Assembly: GCF_003286085.1 (NCBI RefSeq)
Contig: NW_020825706.1
Location: forward strand, 4,340,001 to 4,404,000
Direction of reading: 5' to 3'
From: Drosophila persimilis
Taxonomy: Eukaryota > Arthropoda > Insecta > Diptera > Drosophilidae
Length of the DNA stretch: 64,000 nt
Position 1 is the stretch's first letter; each line of letters starts with the position of its first letter. The position numbers and the translations under genes are program-made. Below are positions 23,340 through 34,212 of the stretch, piece by piece. A model generated the notes under the pieces. The model saw only the letters and a list, made by a program, of their open reading frames with translations. It did not search any database and was not told where the DNA came from.

Positions 23340-25910
23340 ATTCTCTTTTAGTAACCTATCAGAATGTAAGAGGCTTGCGTAGTAAGCTCAGCATTCTTTT
23401 TCGGGATAGTGTTGCATTTGCTTCCCACGTTATTGTGTTTACTGAAACCTGGTTAAAGCCGGACATTCTTAGTTCCGAGGTTTTGGCAGGTCGGTACACA
23501 ACTTTTAGAAAGGACCGTTCGTCTCGACGTGCAGGAGGGGTTCTAATTGCAGTGGACTCTTACTTCACGTCAGAACACTTCACAGTCCAAGTTCAACAGG
23601 AACTGGAATTCCTGTGTGTAAAACTGATTCTTCCCGCTTTCGCTATATTCATTACTTGCTCGTATATCCCACCTTCTTCGGATATTTCAATTTATGAGCA
23701 GCACTTGTCCGCTTTAACCGCTGTTGCTTCCTCGCTATCTGATAAAGATCGTATGATAGTTCTTGGTGACTTCAACTTGCCAGGAACTGTTTGGTCTTCG
23801 GTAAACGAGTCTAGTATCCTAGTGCCCATGTCACGACATGACTTTGTTGACGGCTTGCCTTACCTGTCCCTGTCTCAAGTCAATCATGTGAAAAATTCCT
23901 TGGGTCGATTGCTTGATCTATGCTTTGTATCGGATCCGACCATAGTGTTGTTAACCCGAGCCCTTCCGCTCACTATACCTGAAGACGCCTACCACCCTAC
24001 TTTCGAGGTGTCGCTAGACATAGGACCAACTGTATTGGATCGGTCGAGTAGACTACCTGAACGTGTCCGCTGCTTTCGTAAAGCCGAGTTTGCGAAGCTT
24101 AATAACCTAATTAGGGATTTTGATTGGTCCGCTTTGTACTTGTGCACTGATGTCACAAAAGCCACAAACATTTTTTACAATGCTCTTGGCACATTTTTTG
24201 ATTCTTGTGTCCCGCTTTCTTGTCCGATTAGATCTGGAAAACCCCCTTGGTTTACCAAAGAGTTATCCAGTCTAAAAAACTTAAAATCAAGACTTTATAA
24301 AAAATTTCAAGAAGTGGGTTCTCCTACTTCTCACTCTCGTTATGTAATAGCTCGGTCAAACTTTTCTGTTCTTAATGCTCAATGCTATAAGAACTACCTA
24401 TCTCGTTGCAGGATACGTTTTTCTCAGGACCCTAAACAGTTTTACTGCTTCGTAAACAGTAAGCGTAGAACGTCCGCACACCGAGGCTCTGTGTGGACCA
24501 TTGCTTAAACTATTCACCATGTCCATTGATTCCTCTTGCTTCCCCCCAATCTGGAAGGAATCGTTTATAATTCCTCTCCATAAAAAAGGTAGCAAGTCTG
24601 ATGCAAAAAATTATAGAGGTATAGCAAAGTTATCCGCTATTCCCAAATTGTTTGAGAAGGTTTTAACTCCGCACTTGCAACATCTCTGCAAGTCACTTAT
24701 ATCTCCAACTCAGCATGGATTTATAAGGCGGCGATCAACCACCACGAACTTGTTAGAGTTTACCTCTTTCATTATTAAAGGCTTTCAAGGTAACTTACAG
24801 ACGGATGTTATTTACACCGACTTTAGTAAAGCATTCGACTCTGTAAACCATTCCCTTTTAGCACATAAACTTGACCTTTTAGGGTTTCCGCCCAACCTCC
24901 TGAGATGGATTTCTAGCTATCTTTGTTCTAGGTCTCAAAGAGTCCTCTTCAAAAACTCCCTCTCTTTACCAGTAAAGGTTTCTTCGGGAGTACCACAGGG
25001 CAGCCATCTAGGCCCCTTACTCTTCACACTCTTTATTAATGACTTGCCTTCAGTAATAACATACTCTCGAGTACTTATGTATGCGGATGATGTTAAACTC
25101 TGTGTCCAGTACAAGGACATTTCATTTCATTCTCGCTTGCAATCCGATCTCAATAGCTTTCAGTCATGGTGTTGTGCAAACTTGTTACACCTTAATGCCT
25201 CGAAATGCAAAGTTATGACATTTCATCGTTCTAACCCTTTGTTGGCTCCCTACACCCTATTTGGGGGTTCTCTTGAGAGAATTACCCTGGTGGATGATCT
25301 GGGTGTTATGTTAGATCCCAAGTTAAAGTTTTCCGAACACATTTCTACCATGGTAAATAAGGCCATGGGCGTGCTTGGGTTTATAAAGAGGTGGTCAAAG
25401 GAATTTGACGACCCCTATATAACAAAGACTCTCTATACCTCGCTTGTTCGTCCGATTTTAGAATACGGCTCCTGTGTATGGTGCCCTCAGTACAAAGTAC
25501 ACCAGGACCGTATAGAATCAGTACAGAAAAACTTTTTACTCTTTGCTCTGCGGGGCCTTAACTGGGATGCGGGTGTAAGACTCCCATCTTACTCTAGTAG
25601 ACTATTATTAGTAAACCTCCCATCCTTAGTTAACCGTAGAAAAATGCTTGGTGTGATATTTATGCACAACTTGATCAGGGGTGACATAGACAGCCCTGAT
25701 CTGTTGAGCCGCATAAACTTCACGATTCCTATTAGACTGACTAGAAACTTTATACCGTTGTTCCTTCCACTTTGTAGATCGAATTATTCCTTGCATGAAC
25801 CGTTTAGGGTCTTATGCTCGGATTATAATTCCCTCTACCATATTATATCCAACACTAATTCTCTTCCTCTTATTAAATTACTAATCCTTACACACCTTTC
25901 TAGTAATTAG
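23336..25910 (+). pseudogene. LINE B ORF2 (endonuclease-RT) with internal deletion
   Basis: The 5' part encodes the endonuclease (E-T-W near the start; G-D-F-N-L-P-G). The 3' part encodes reverse transcriptase (Y-A-D-D) and the C-terminal region. Between cgcacacc (ending 24482) and gaggctctg, 257 bp present in LINE C (32229-32485) are missing. Both deletion edges have cc, so a microhomology join is likely. The loss is not a multiple of three and splits ORF2 into frames 23336-24508 and 24501-25910. The deleted part lies between endonuclease and RT core. In the endonuclease part this copy also reads L-P-Y-L where the other copies read L-L-D-L. Confidence 0.9.
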
Positions 25911-26209
25911 TAATTGTAGTGGTATTTGTATTTTGTATTTTATTGCATGCTTAATTTCCTAATAAGTTTAGTGCTAATTTTCCTCGAATGTTAGTCTAAT
26001 ATCTATCTTTCTTGCATGCTCGCGTTTGGTTCGGCTACGCACCGCGCGTCATGCGGCAGCGCCCCTCGGTCGGTTGGGCGGAAGGAGGGCTGCGTTTTGC
26101 CTGGGATCCGCGCGTAACAGCCTTCTGCTGGTGTCATACGGGCCACTTGACGGTGCAGTAATTGCATCGCCTCTTGATAGATGCAGTCATTGCATGTCAA
26201 CGTCCAATC

Positions 26210-26455
26210 GACCCAAGGAATTTTTCACATGATTGACTTGAGACAGGGGCAGGTCAAGCAAGCCGTCAACAAAGTCATGTCGTGACATGGGCACTAGGAT
26301 ACTAGACTCGTTTACCGAAGACCAAACAGTTCCTGGCAAGTTGAAGTCACCAAGAACTATCATACGATATTTATCAGATAGCGAGGAAGAAACAGCGGTT
26401 AAAGCGGACAAGTGCTGCTCATAAATTGAAATATCCGAAGAAGGTGGGATATACG
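26210..26455 (-). mobile_element. LINE A, 5'-ward remainder after LINE B
   Basis: This continues LINE A from the break at 21766. It encodes the endonuclease segment of ORF2 on the minus strand and stops at ggtgggatatacg, where satellite starts with gcggcggg. The same stop point occurs at base 192. It is a truncated remnant. Confidence 0.92.
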
Positions 26456-27803
26456 GCGGCGGGACATCTTATCTCGGGAAACAAAATACATCTCTCCGCT
26501 GGCGGAAAACTTATTTCCGGTGGAGGGAAATATATATCCCCTGCCGGACAACTTATCTCCGGTGTCGGGAAATTTACATCCCCTGCCGGACAACTTATCA
26601 CTGCTGACAAAATACGTCTCTCCTCTGGCAGAAAACTTATCTCCGGTGGCAGAAAATTCATATCCGCTGGCGGAACACTTTTCTCCAGAGGGCGAAATTT
26701 ATAGCCCCTGCCGGACAACTTATCTCTGCTGACAAAATACGTCTCTCCGGTGGCGGAAAACTTATCTCCGGTGGCGGGAAATTTATATCCCCTGCCGGAC
26801 AACTTATCTCTGCTGACAAAATACGTCTCTCCGGTGGCGGAAAACTTATCTCCGGTGTCGGGAAATGTATATCCCCTGCCGGACAACTTATCTCTGCTGA
26901 CGAAATACGTCTCTCCGCTGGCGGAAAACTTATTTCCTGTGCCGGAAAATCTATATCCCCTGCCGTACAACTTATCTCTGCTGACGAAATATGTCTCTAC
27001 GCTGGCAGAAAACTTATCTCCGGCGGAGGGAAATTTATATCCCCTGCCGGACAACTTATCTCTGCTGACAAAATACGTCTCTCCGGTGGCGGAAAACTTA
27101 TCTCCGGTGGCGGGAAATTTATATCCCCTGCCGGACAACTTATCTCTGCTGACAAAATACGTCTCTCCGCTGGTGGAAAACTTATCTCCGGCGGCGTGAA
27201 ATCTATATTCCCTGCCAGATAACTTATCTCTGCTGACGAAATACGTCTCTCCGCTGGCAGAAAACTTATCTCCGGTGGCGGGAAATTTCTATCCGCTGGC
27301 GGAAAACTTTTCTCCAGAGGGGGAAATTTATAGCCCCTGCCGGACAACTTATCTCCGCTGACGAACTACGTTTCTCCGCCGACAGAAAACTTATCTCCGC
27401 TGGCAGAACATTTACCTCCGGTGGCGGGAAATTTCTATCCGCTGGCGGAAAACTTTTCTCCAGAGGGGGAAATTTATAGCCCCTGCCGGACAACTTATCT
27501 CTGCTGACGAAATACGTCTCTCCGCTTGCAGAAAACTTATCTTTGCTGACGAAATACGTCTCTCCGCTGGCGGAAAACTAATTTCCGGTAGCAGGAAATA
27601 TATATCCCCTTCCGGACAACTTATCTCTGCTGAAGAAATACGTCTCTCCGCTGGCAGTAAACTTATCTCCGGTGGCGGGAAATATTTATCCGGAATATTT
27701 AGCCGGAAGACTTATCTCCGCTAGCAGACCATTTATCTCCGCTGACGAACTACGATTCTTCAGAAATCTTATCTCCGGCGGCGGGAATTTTGTATATCCC
27801 CTG
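26456..27803. repeat. Satellite block between LINE A and BEL-1
   Basis: These are 21-bp monomers with several copies of the purine-block subfamily (near 26690, 27320, 27465). The last 300 bp (27500-27803) are essentially identical to 36830-37129, the flank of BEL-2, including the unusual insert aaatatttatccggaatat near 27685. There is no gene. Confidence 0.93.
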
Positions 27804-29523
27804 TGAAATTTTAGAATAGTTTTTCTAAATAACAATACCGAAATTTTGGGTGACTGCAATTTTTTTTATTTTAATACGACGAAAGAAAAGGTGTGCGTGC
27901 GTTCGATTTCAGGGATTTTTCTCGACTCCTTTTCATATATTAAAATAATTTCTTCTATGCCTACCTTACCTACGGTGGCAAAGCGGGGCGAATTCGCCAA
28001 GAGCGAGAGAACGAGCTTTTATTGCACTCCCGCTTTGCCCTAGCCTAACTTACACTAGACTTCATGAAATACTATCCTAATAACAATTATTATTATTCAA
28101 ATGGCGCTACACCGGCCCCGTTGAAGGCCTGGAAGGCTTCAAACCATTGGCAGAAGCGCCAATTTGTGTATCGGCCTCCTGAACGTGGCTCCGCTGCTCG
28201 TCCTTAGCTCGACCACTCTGACCCTTCCGTCCTGCCCGGCGGTTGTTCCGACCACCCTTCCGAGGAGCCAGTGTTGAGGGGGCAGGTTGTCCTCGGCGAC
28301 GATTACTAGGTCGCCTTCCTTTATGTTTGGCTCCTCCTGGTGCCACTTGCATCTGATTTGTAATCCCAGCACATACTCCCGGGACCATCGCTGCCAGAAC
28401 ATTTGCCTGGCTGACGAGACAAGCCGCCATCGCTTTAAGCAGCTCAGACCCTCCTGGTCCGGGGTCCTGGGTGCTGGGGGTGCGATGAGCGGCCCGCCTG
28501 TCAGCAGGTGACCGGGAGTCAGCGCGTCTCCGTCGCTTGGGTCTGGGCTTAGGGGTCCTAGCGGGCGCGAGTTGAGTACCGCCTCGATCCCGACCAGCAC
28601 GGTCTCCAGCTCCTCTGCGGTGAGGAGAGCGCTTCCGACTGCCCGTAGGAGTAGGCCCTTGGCAGACTTCACACCGGCCTCCCAAAGTCCGCCCATGTGC
28701 GGTGCTCGAGGCGGTATGAAGGCAAACTCGCACCCGCTTCTTGACGCAAATTCGCGTATCGTATCCGCTTCCGCCTCGATCTTCTTTCGCAGTTCGCTGA
28801 AGTGGCGACTTGCTCCGACGAAATTTGTCGCGTTGTCGCAGTTCACGCGTTGCGGACATCCTCGACGACCGACGAACCTTTGGAGTGCCAACAAGAAGGA
28901 ATTAGTCGTCAAATCGGAGACAATTTCTAAATGAACCGCCTTGGACGCAAAACAGACAAATAACGCTATGTAGGACTTATAAGGGGCCTTCCACGAATTT
29001 TCAGAGTCGTATAGACTGGGCCACAAAAATCAACGCCACATACTGAAAATGGGCGGAGAGCACGGAGCCGGTCTGCGGGTAAGTTGCCCATCATTTGGGT
29101 CTGGAGTAGCGGCTTGCATTTAAAGCAACGAATACACGACCTAACTGTCGCCCTGCAGACCGCCTGAGCATTCACTATCCAAATGCGCTGTCTAAGGATA
29201 CTCACGAGTGCTCGTGGGCCGGCATGAAAATTCGTTTGATGCAGATAGCGAACGTATGTCTGCACAAACTGCGAGCGTTTTGTCAATAACAAAGGAAACT
29301 TGGCATTATATGACATAGGAGCGTTAACTAGTCGCCCCCCAACTCGCAACAACGAAAAAGAGCACCATGTCCCAGCCTCTTCATGGATGAAGGGATTCAA
29401 GCGCTGAAGACTGGGGCCTAACTTGGTGCCTTTACGAACCCTTTCAATATCTTCTTGAGACTCATTTTTCTGTGTTATTTCGACTATTTTTAGAAACGCC
29501 TCGTCGTATTCTACGGATGACGG
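27804..29523 (-). mobile_element. BEL-1: BEL/Pao element end fragment (3' LTR plus 3' part of pol)
   Basis: On the minus strand this fragment has a 308-bp 3' LTR at 27804-28111 (plus-strand ends tgaaatttt and gcgctaca) and the integrase-end portion of pol. It is broken: the rest of the element is absent, and the fragment stops at gatgacgg, where satellite follows. The same left flank and the same internal stop are found in BEL-2. BEL-1 is therefore a tandem duplicate of one original insertion, not an independent one. Confidence 0.92.
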
Positions 29524-29542
29524 CAGAAAACTTATCTCTGCT
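29524..29542. repeat. 19-bp satellite stub between BEL-1 and LINE C
   Basis: The sequence cagaaaacttatctctgct is satellite and is identical to the start of the block that follows BEL-2 (38851-38869). It marks the uninterrupted arrangement before LINE C inserted. Confidence 0.88.
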
Positions 29543-30071
29543 AGAACTTCGTTCTCTTTCGTAGTGATCAGACGTGTTTTTGTTTTGCGCTCCGCATTTT
29601 TCCTTTTGTTTCGAATAAACAGCCGGAGTTTTCCTAATTAAATTCTAAATATACTTTCTAACCAGACAACAATCTGGAAACCTATTCTTTTACGCGAGTG
29701 CATGCCTTTTGATTTGTGTTAAAATATTATTTAACTTTTTATTTTTCGGCGTCGGCTTGTGTTGTGTTGTGTTGTTGCAGTGAGTGAGTATTGCATTGCA
29801 GTCCGCTCTCGTCTGGTAGATTTTGTTGTCTTATCACTCTCTCGCTATCACCTCAACCTCAATAACTGTTCTTTCTCTCTCGCTCTTTCAACTTTCTGAG
29901 CAATAGCGCTCTCTATCTAGTAGCTCTCGCTATAACCGCTCTCCACTCTGCTCTCTTTTTTTCTTACCAATTCCGCTTTGAGCGTTGTCTGGCACATTGG
30001 TCTGATACCAATTTGTTTTGGAAATTTTTAATTTTTTTGATTTTAATAAAATATTTGAATAATAAAAAAAA

Positions 30072-31085
30072 ATGGAATTCGCTGTGGTCTGCGCTAAAAA
30101 AACCTGCAAGAAGCAGATCACTCACGATCAGCCAAATGTCCCCTGCTGGCTCTGCGACAGCGTGGTCCACGCAAAATGCGCGGGATTTTCTGGCCTCGTG
30201 AGCGATGCCATAGCCAAACGTAATGGCTTGCATTACAGTTGCGAGGCATGCCGTGCGGTGGAGAAAGACATGGTGGCTTTCATGAGGCAGACGCGGAGTG
30301 GCTTTAAGGAGCTGACCGTTGGTTTTAAAAACCAGTACGATCGGCTCCTAGCCATGGAGGCTCAGTTTAGCGGTTTAAAGCTGCTGAATGAGTCTCCGAG
30401 GCGCAAAAAGGTCACTCCGCGGGACCTGCAAGTGCCAACCGTCACTCAGCCGTCCGCCGCCGAAAAATTGACTCCGACCACTCCAAGTGTACAGCAGTTG
30501 ATCTCGTTTGCCACTCCAAAGGCAACGAAAGCTGCTGGCGATGCAGATTCGGTAGCCGAATTCATCGCCTCGGAGAATGTGCAGCCAAGTACGTCTGCTG
30601 CGTCCGTGTCCGTGGTGTCCGCAAGTTCACTAGTTGTCCCGTCTATCCCGATCCCACCAGTAAATAGACGTTCCGGACCTCCGGATATTGCCACCACAGG
30701 TACTAGACCTGCGGTGACTAAACCACTGGTGGGAGTCCCACCAAAACGACAAGTTTTTGTTTCACGGCTGGCCCCTGACCTCACATCTAATGATGTAACT
30801 GCTTTCATTCAAAGCAAAATAAAAGCCGTGGGTTTAAAGGTGGAGAAATTTAACTTCTCTTATGCCAGGGAGATAGCGTCGTTTAAGATAAGCATCTCCC
30901 CAACTCAATTTGACACCATTTGCTCCACCAAATTTTGGCCGGAGCATTTGGTGGTGAAGGAGTTTAAGGCTAAGAAGAAGAATAGGCCCCCCATATCGCT
31001 TCCAAATCTTTCCAGCGTGCCACCCTCAACCTCAACTTCCTCTTCCTCAACTTCCCGTCTTGCTCCAACCTTTGCAAAAAACTAA
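30072..31085 (+). CDS. LINE C ORF1 protein, 337 aa, PHD-like finger
   Basis: The protein has the same domain order as the LINE B ORF1: PHD-like finger at residues 7-60, a proline/serine-rich linker, and a C-terminal domain of about 100 residues. It differs from LINE B by one extra codon (K-A-T-K-A against K-A-K-A) and a few substitutions. The 3' end reads gc-aaaaaac-taa, placing a slippery-type heptamer directly before the stop; ORF2 is open in the -1 frame from that point. Confidence 0.9.
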   Translation: MEFAVVCAKKTCKKQITHDQPNVPCWLCDSVVHAKCAGFSGLVSDAIAKRNGLHYSCEACRAVEKDMVAFMRQTRSGFKELTVGFKNQYDRLLAMEAQFSGLKLLNESPRRKKVTPRDLQVPTVTQPSAAEKLTPTTPSVQQLISFATPKATKAAGDADSVAEFIASENVQPSTSAASVSVVSASSLVVPSIPIPPVNRRSGPPDIATTGTRPAVTKPLVGVPPKRQVFVSRLAPDLTSNDVTAFIQSKIKAVGLKVEKFNFSYAREIASFKISISPTQFDTICSTKFWPEHLVVKEFKAKKKNRPPISLPNLSSVPPSTSTSSSSTSRLAPTFAKN

Positions 31086-33913
31086 CTTCTCTTTTAGTAA
31101 CCTATCAGAATGTAAGAGGCTTGCGTAGTAAGCTCAGCATTCTTTTCCGGGATAGTGTTGCATTTGCTTCCCACGTTATTGTGTTTACTGAAACCTGGTT
31201 AAAGCCGGACATTCTTAGTTCCGAGGTTTTGGCAGGTCGGTACACAACTTTTAGAAAGGACCGTTCGTCTCGACGTGCAGGAGGGGTTCTAATTGCAGTG
31301 GACTCTTACTTCACGTCAGAACACTTCACAGTCCAAGTTCAACAGGAACTGGAATTCCTGTGTGTCAAACTGATTCTTCCCGCTTTCGCTATATTCATTA
31401 CTTGCTCGTATATCCCACCTTCTTCGGATATTTCAATTTATGAGCAGCACTTGTCCGCTTTAACCGCTGTTGCTTCCTCGCTATCTGATAAAGATCGTAT
31501 GATAGTTCTTGGTGACTTCAACTTGCCAGGAACTGTTTGGTCTTCGGTAAACGAGTCTAGTATCCTAGTGCCCATGTCACGACATGACTTTGTTGACGGC
31601 TTGCTTGACCTGTCCTTGTCTCAAGTCAATCATGTGAAAAATTCCTTGGGTCGATTGCTTGATCTATGCTTTGTATCGGATCCGACCATAGTGTTGTTAA
31701 CCCGAGCCCTTCCGCTCACTATACCTGAAGACGCCTACCACCCTACTTTCGAGGTGTCGCTAGACATAGGACCAACTGTATTGGATCGGTCGAGTAGACT
31801 ACCTGAACGTGTCCGCTGCTTTCGTAAAGCCGAGTTTGCGAAGCTTAATAACCTAATTAGGGATTTTGATTGGTCCGCTTTGTACTTGTGCACTGATGTC
31901 ACAAAAGCCACAAACATTTTTTACAATGCTCTTGGCACATTTTTTGATTCTTGTGTCCCGCTTTCTTGTCCGAGTAGATCTGGAAAACCCCCTTGGTTTA
32001 CCAAAGAGTTATCCAGTCTAAAAAACTTAAAATCAAGACTTTATAAAAAATTTCAAGAAGTGGGTTCTCCTACTTCTCACTCTCGTTATGTAATAGCTCG
32101 GTCAAACTTTTCAGTTCTTAATGCTCAATGCTATAAGAACTACCTATCTCGTTGCAGGATACGTTTTTCTCAGGACCCTAAACAGTTTTACTGCTTCGTA
32201 AACAGTAAGCGTAGAACGTCCGCACACCCATCCTCGCTATCATTTTGTAATACGTCGGCAAATAATGATCAGGCAATTGCCGATCTTTTTGCCCAGTTTT
32301 TCCAAACTACCTATTCTGAGGAACGCTACTCTGGTCAACCGTACCCATACGGATTACCGAGGTCGAACGGCATTTTCAGTCCCTTGTTAAATGAGTATTC
32401 CCTACTTCAAGATCTTCGACTAGTTAAGCCGGTGTTTTCACCGGGTCCAGACGGGGTTCCAGGTTGTGTACTCAGGTACTGCGCCGAGGCTCTGTGTGGA
32501 CCATTGCTTAAACTATTCACCATGTCCATTGATTCATCTTGCTTCCCCCCAATCTGGAAGGAATCGTTTATAATTCCTCTCCATAAAAAAGGTAGTAAGT
32601 CTGATGTAAAAAATTATAGAGGTATAGCAAAGTTATCCGCTATTCCCAAATTGTTTGAGAAGGTTTTAACTCCGCACTTGCAACATCTCTGCAAGTCACT
32701 TATATCTCCAACTCAGCATGGATTTATAAGGCGGCGATCAACCACCACGAACTTGTTAGAGTTTACCTCTTTCATTATTAAAGGCTTTCAAGGTAACTTA
32801 CAGACGGATGTTATTTACACCGACTTCAGTAAAGCATTCGACTCTGTAAACCATTCCCTTTTAGCACATAAACTTGACCTTTTAGGGTTTCCGCCCAACC
32901 TCCTGAGATGGATTTCTAGCTATCTTTGTTCTAGGTCTCAAAGAGTCCTCTTCAAAAACTCCCTCTCTTTACCAGTAAAGGTTTCTTCGGGAGTACCACA
33001 GGGCAGCCATCTAGGCCCCTTACTCTTCACACTCTTTATTAATGACTTGCCTTCAGTAATAACATACTCTCGAGTACTTATGTATGCGGATGATGTTAAA
33101 CTCTGTGTCCAGTACAAGGACATTTCATTTCATTCTCGCTTGCAATCCGATCTCAATAGCTTTCAGTCATGGTGTTGTGCAAACTTGTTACACCTTAATG
33201 CCTCGAAATGCAAAGTTATGACATTTCATCGTTCTAACCCTTTGTTGGCTCCCTACACCCTATTTGGGGATTCTCTTGAGAGAATTACCCTGGTGGATGA
33301 TCTGGGTGTTATGTTAGATCCCAAGTTAAAGTTTTCCGAACACATTTCTACCATGGTAAATAAGGCCATGGGCGTGCTTGGGTTTATAAAGAGGTGGTCA
33401 AAGGAATTTGACGACCCCTATATAACAAAGACTCTCTATACCTCGCTTGTTCGTCCGATCTTAGAATACGGCTCCTGTGTATGGTGCCCTCAGTACAAAG
33501 TACACCAGGACCGTATAGAATCAGTACAGAAAAACTTTTTACTCTTTGCTCTGCGGGGCCTTAACTGGGATGCGGGTGTAAGACTCCCATCTTACTCTAG
33601 TAGACTATTATTAGTAAACCTCCCATCCTTAGTTAACCGTAGAAAAATGCTTGGTGTGATATTTATGCACAACTTGATCAGGGGTGACATAGACAGCCCT
33701 GATCTGTTGAGCCGCATAAACTTCACGATTCCTATTAGACTGACTAGAAACTTTATACCGTTGTTCCTTCCACTTTGTAGATCGAATTATTCCTTGCATG
33801 AACCGTTTAGGGTCTTATGCTCGGACTATAATTCCCTCTACCATATTATATCCTCCACTAATTCTCTTCCTCTTATTAAATTACTAATCCTTACACACCT
33901 TTCTAGTAATTAG
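31082..33913 (+). CDS. LINE C ORF2: APE-type endonuclease and reverse transcriptase, about 943 aa
   Basis: The frame is open from 31082, overlapping the ORF1 stop, and has no ATG near its start. The conserved start of the endonuclease (Y-Q-N-V-R-G-L-R-S-K) lies upstream of any Met, so translation by frameshifting or reinitiation is likely. Counting from the L of R-G-L-R-S-K at 31121: endonuclease E-T-W near residue 23, G-D-F-N-L-P-G near 130, D-A-Y-H-P near 205; RT H-K-K-G-S-K near 487, T-D-F-S-K-A-F-D near 566, G-V-P-Q-G-S, Y-A-D-D near 654; then a conserved C-terminal part with Cys and Trp (C-V-W-C-P-Q-Y). There is no RNase H domain. It acts in target nicking and target-primed reverse transcription. 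It looks intact. Confidence 0.92.
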   Translation, partial: LTSLLVTYQNVRGLRSKLSILFRDSVAFASHVIVFTETWLKPDILSSEVLAGRYTTFRKDRSSRRAGGVLIAVDSYFTSEHFTVQVQQELEFLCVKLILPAFAIFITCSYIPPSSDISIYEQHLSALTAVASSLSDKDRMIVLGDFNLPGTVWSSVNESSILVPMSRHDFVDGLLDLSLSQVNHVKNSLGRLLDLCFVSDPTIVLLTRALPLTIPEDAYHPTFEVSLDIGPTVLDRSSRLPERVRCFRKAEFAKLNNLIRDFDWSALYLCTDVTKATNIFYNALGTFFDSCVPLSCPSRSGKPPWFTKELSSLKNLKSRLYKKFQEVGSPTSHSRYVIARSNFSVLNAQCYKNYLSRCRIRFSQDPKQFYCFVNSKRRTSAHPSSLSFCNTSANNDQAIADLFAQFFQTTYSEERYSGQPYPYGLPRSNGIFSPLLNEYSLLQDLRLVKPVFSPGPDGVPGCVLRYCAEALCGPLLKLFTMSIDSSCFPPIWKESFIIPLHKKGSKSDVKNYRGIAKLSAIPKLFEKVLTPHLQHLCKSLISPTQHGFIRRRSTTTNLLEFTSFIIKGFQGNLQTDVIYTDFSKAFDSVNHSLLAHKLDLLGFPPNLLRWISSYLCSRSQRVLFKNSLSLPVKVSSGVPQGSHLGPLLFTLFINDLPSVITYSRVLMYADDVKLCVQYKDISFHSRLQSDLNSFQSWCCANLLHLNASKCKVMTFHRSNPLLAPYTLFGDSLERITLVDDLGVMLDPKLKFSEHISTMVNKAMGVLGFIKRWSKEFDDPYITKTLYTSLVRPILEYGSCVWCPQYKVHQDRIESVQKNFLLFALRGLNWDAGVRLPSYSSRLLLVNLPSLVNRRKMLGVIFMHNLIRGDIDSPDLLSRINFTIPIRLTRNFIPLFLPLCRSNYSLHEPFRVLCSDYNSLYHIISSTNSLPLIKLLILTHLSSN

Positions 33914-34212
33914 TAATTGTAGTGGTATTTGTATTTTGTATTTTATTGCATGCTTAATTTCTTAATAAGTTTAGTGCTAATTTTCCTCGAAGGTTAGTCT
34001 AATATCTATCTTTCTTGCATGCTCGCGTTTGGTTCGGCTACGCACCGCGCGTCATGCGGCAGCGCCCCTCGGTCGGTTGGGCGGGAGGAGGGCTGCGTTT
34101 TGCCTGGGATCCGCGCGTAACAGCCTTCTGCTGGTGTCACACGGGCCACTTGACGGTGCAGTAATTGCATCGCCTCTTGTTAGATGCAGTCATTGCATGT
34201 CAACGTCCAATA

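Larger units (their letters stand above)
21767..26209 (+). mobile_element. LINE B (CR1-type), near full length, inserted into LINE A
   Basis: The element starts near 21780 (cgttctctttcgtagtgatc, the same 5' start as LINE C) after a short stretch, ccgttcacgata, that is absent from the other copies. It ends at the shared 3' terminus acgtccaa (26209). It carries a 5' UTR of about 550 bp, ORF1, ORF2 and a 3' UTR, and has no poly(A) tail, as expected for CR1-type LINEs. It sits inside LINE A in opposite orientation, so the ends of the two elements form a large inverted repeat. At most a few bases (aat) could be a target duplication. ORF2 carries an internal deletion. Confidence 0.93.
29543..34212 (+). 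mobile_element. LINE C (CR1-type), full length, both ORFs open
   Basis: This is the most complete LINE here. It has a 5' UTR (from about 29550 to 30071), ORF1 (30072-31085), ORF2 (to 33913) and a GC-rich 3' UTR ending acgtccaa (34210). Bases 29543-29549 (agaactt) are not shared with LINE B and may be filler. There is no poly(A) tail. The uninterrupted target is preserved at 38851-38880 (ctctgct-tac-gaaatacgcc). Comparison shows only a 2-4 bp loss at the target and no clear duplication. It is closely similar to LINE B and LINE D, so this family was recently active. Confidence 0.94.

Noticed and set aside
28107-28859. 250-codon arginine-rich ORF, also at 37433-38185 and 40809-41561
   Set aside because: It is an alternate-frame shadow of the BEL/Pao integrase end and lies on the same strand. 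Its presence in three copies reflects the duplicated element.
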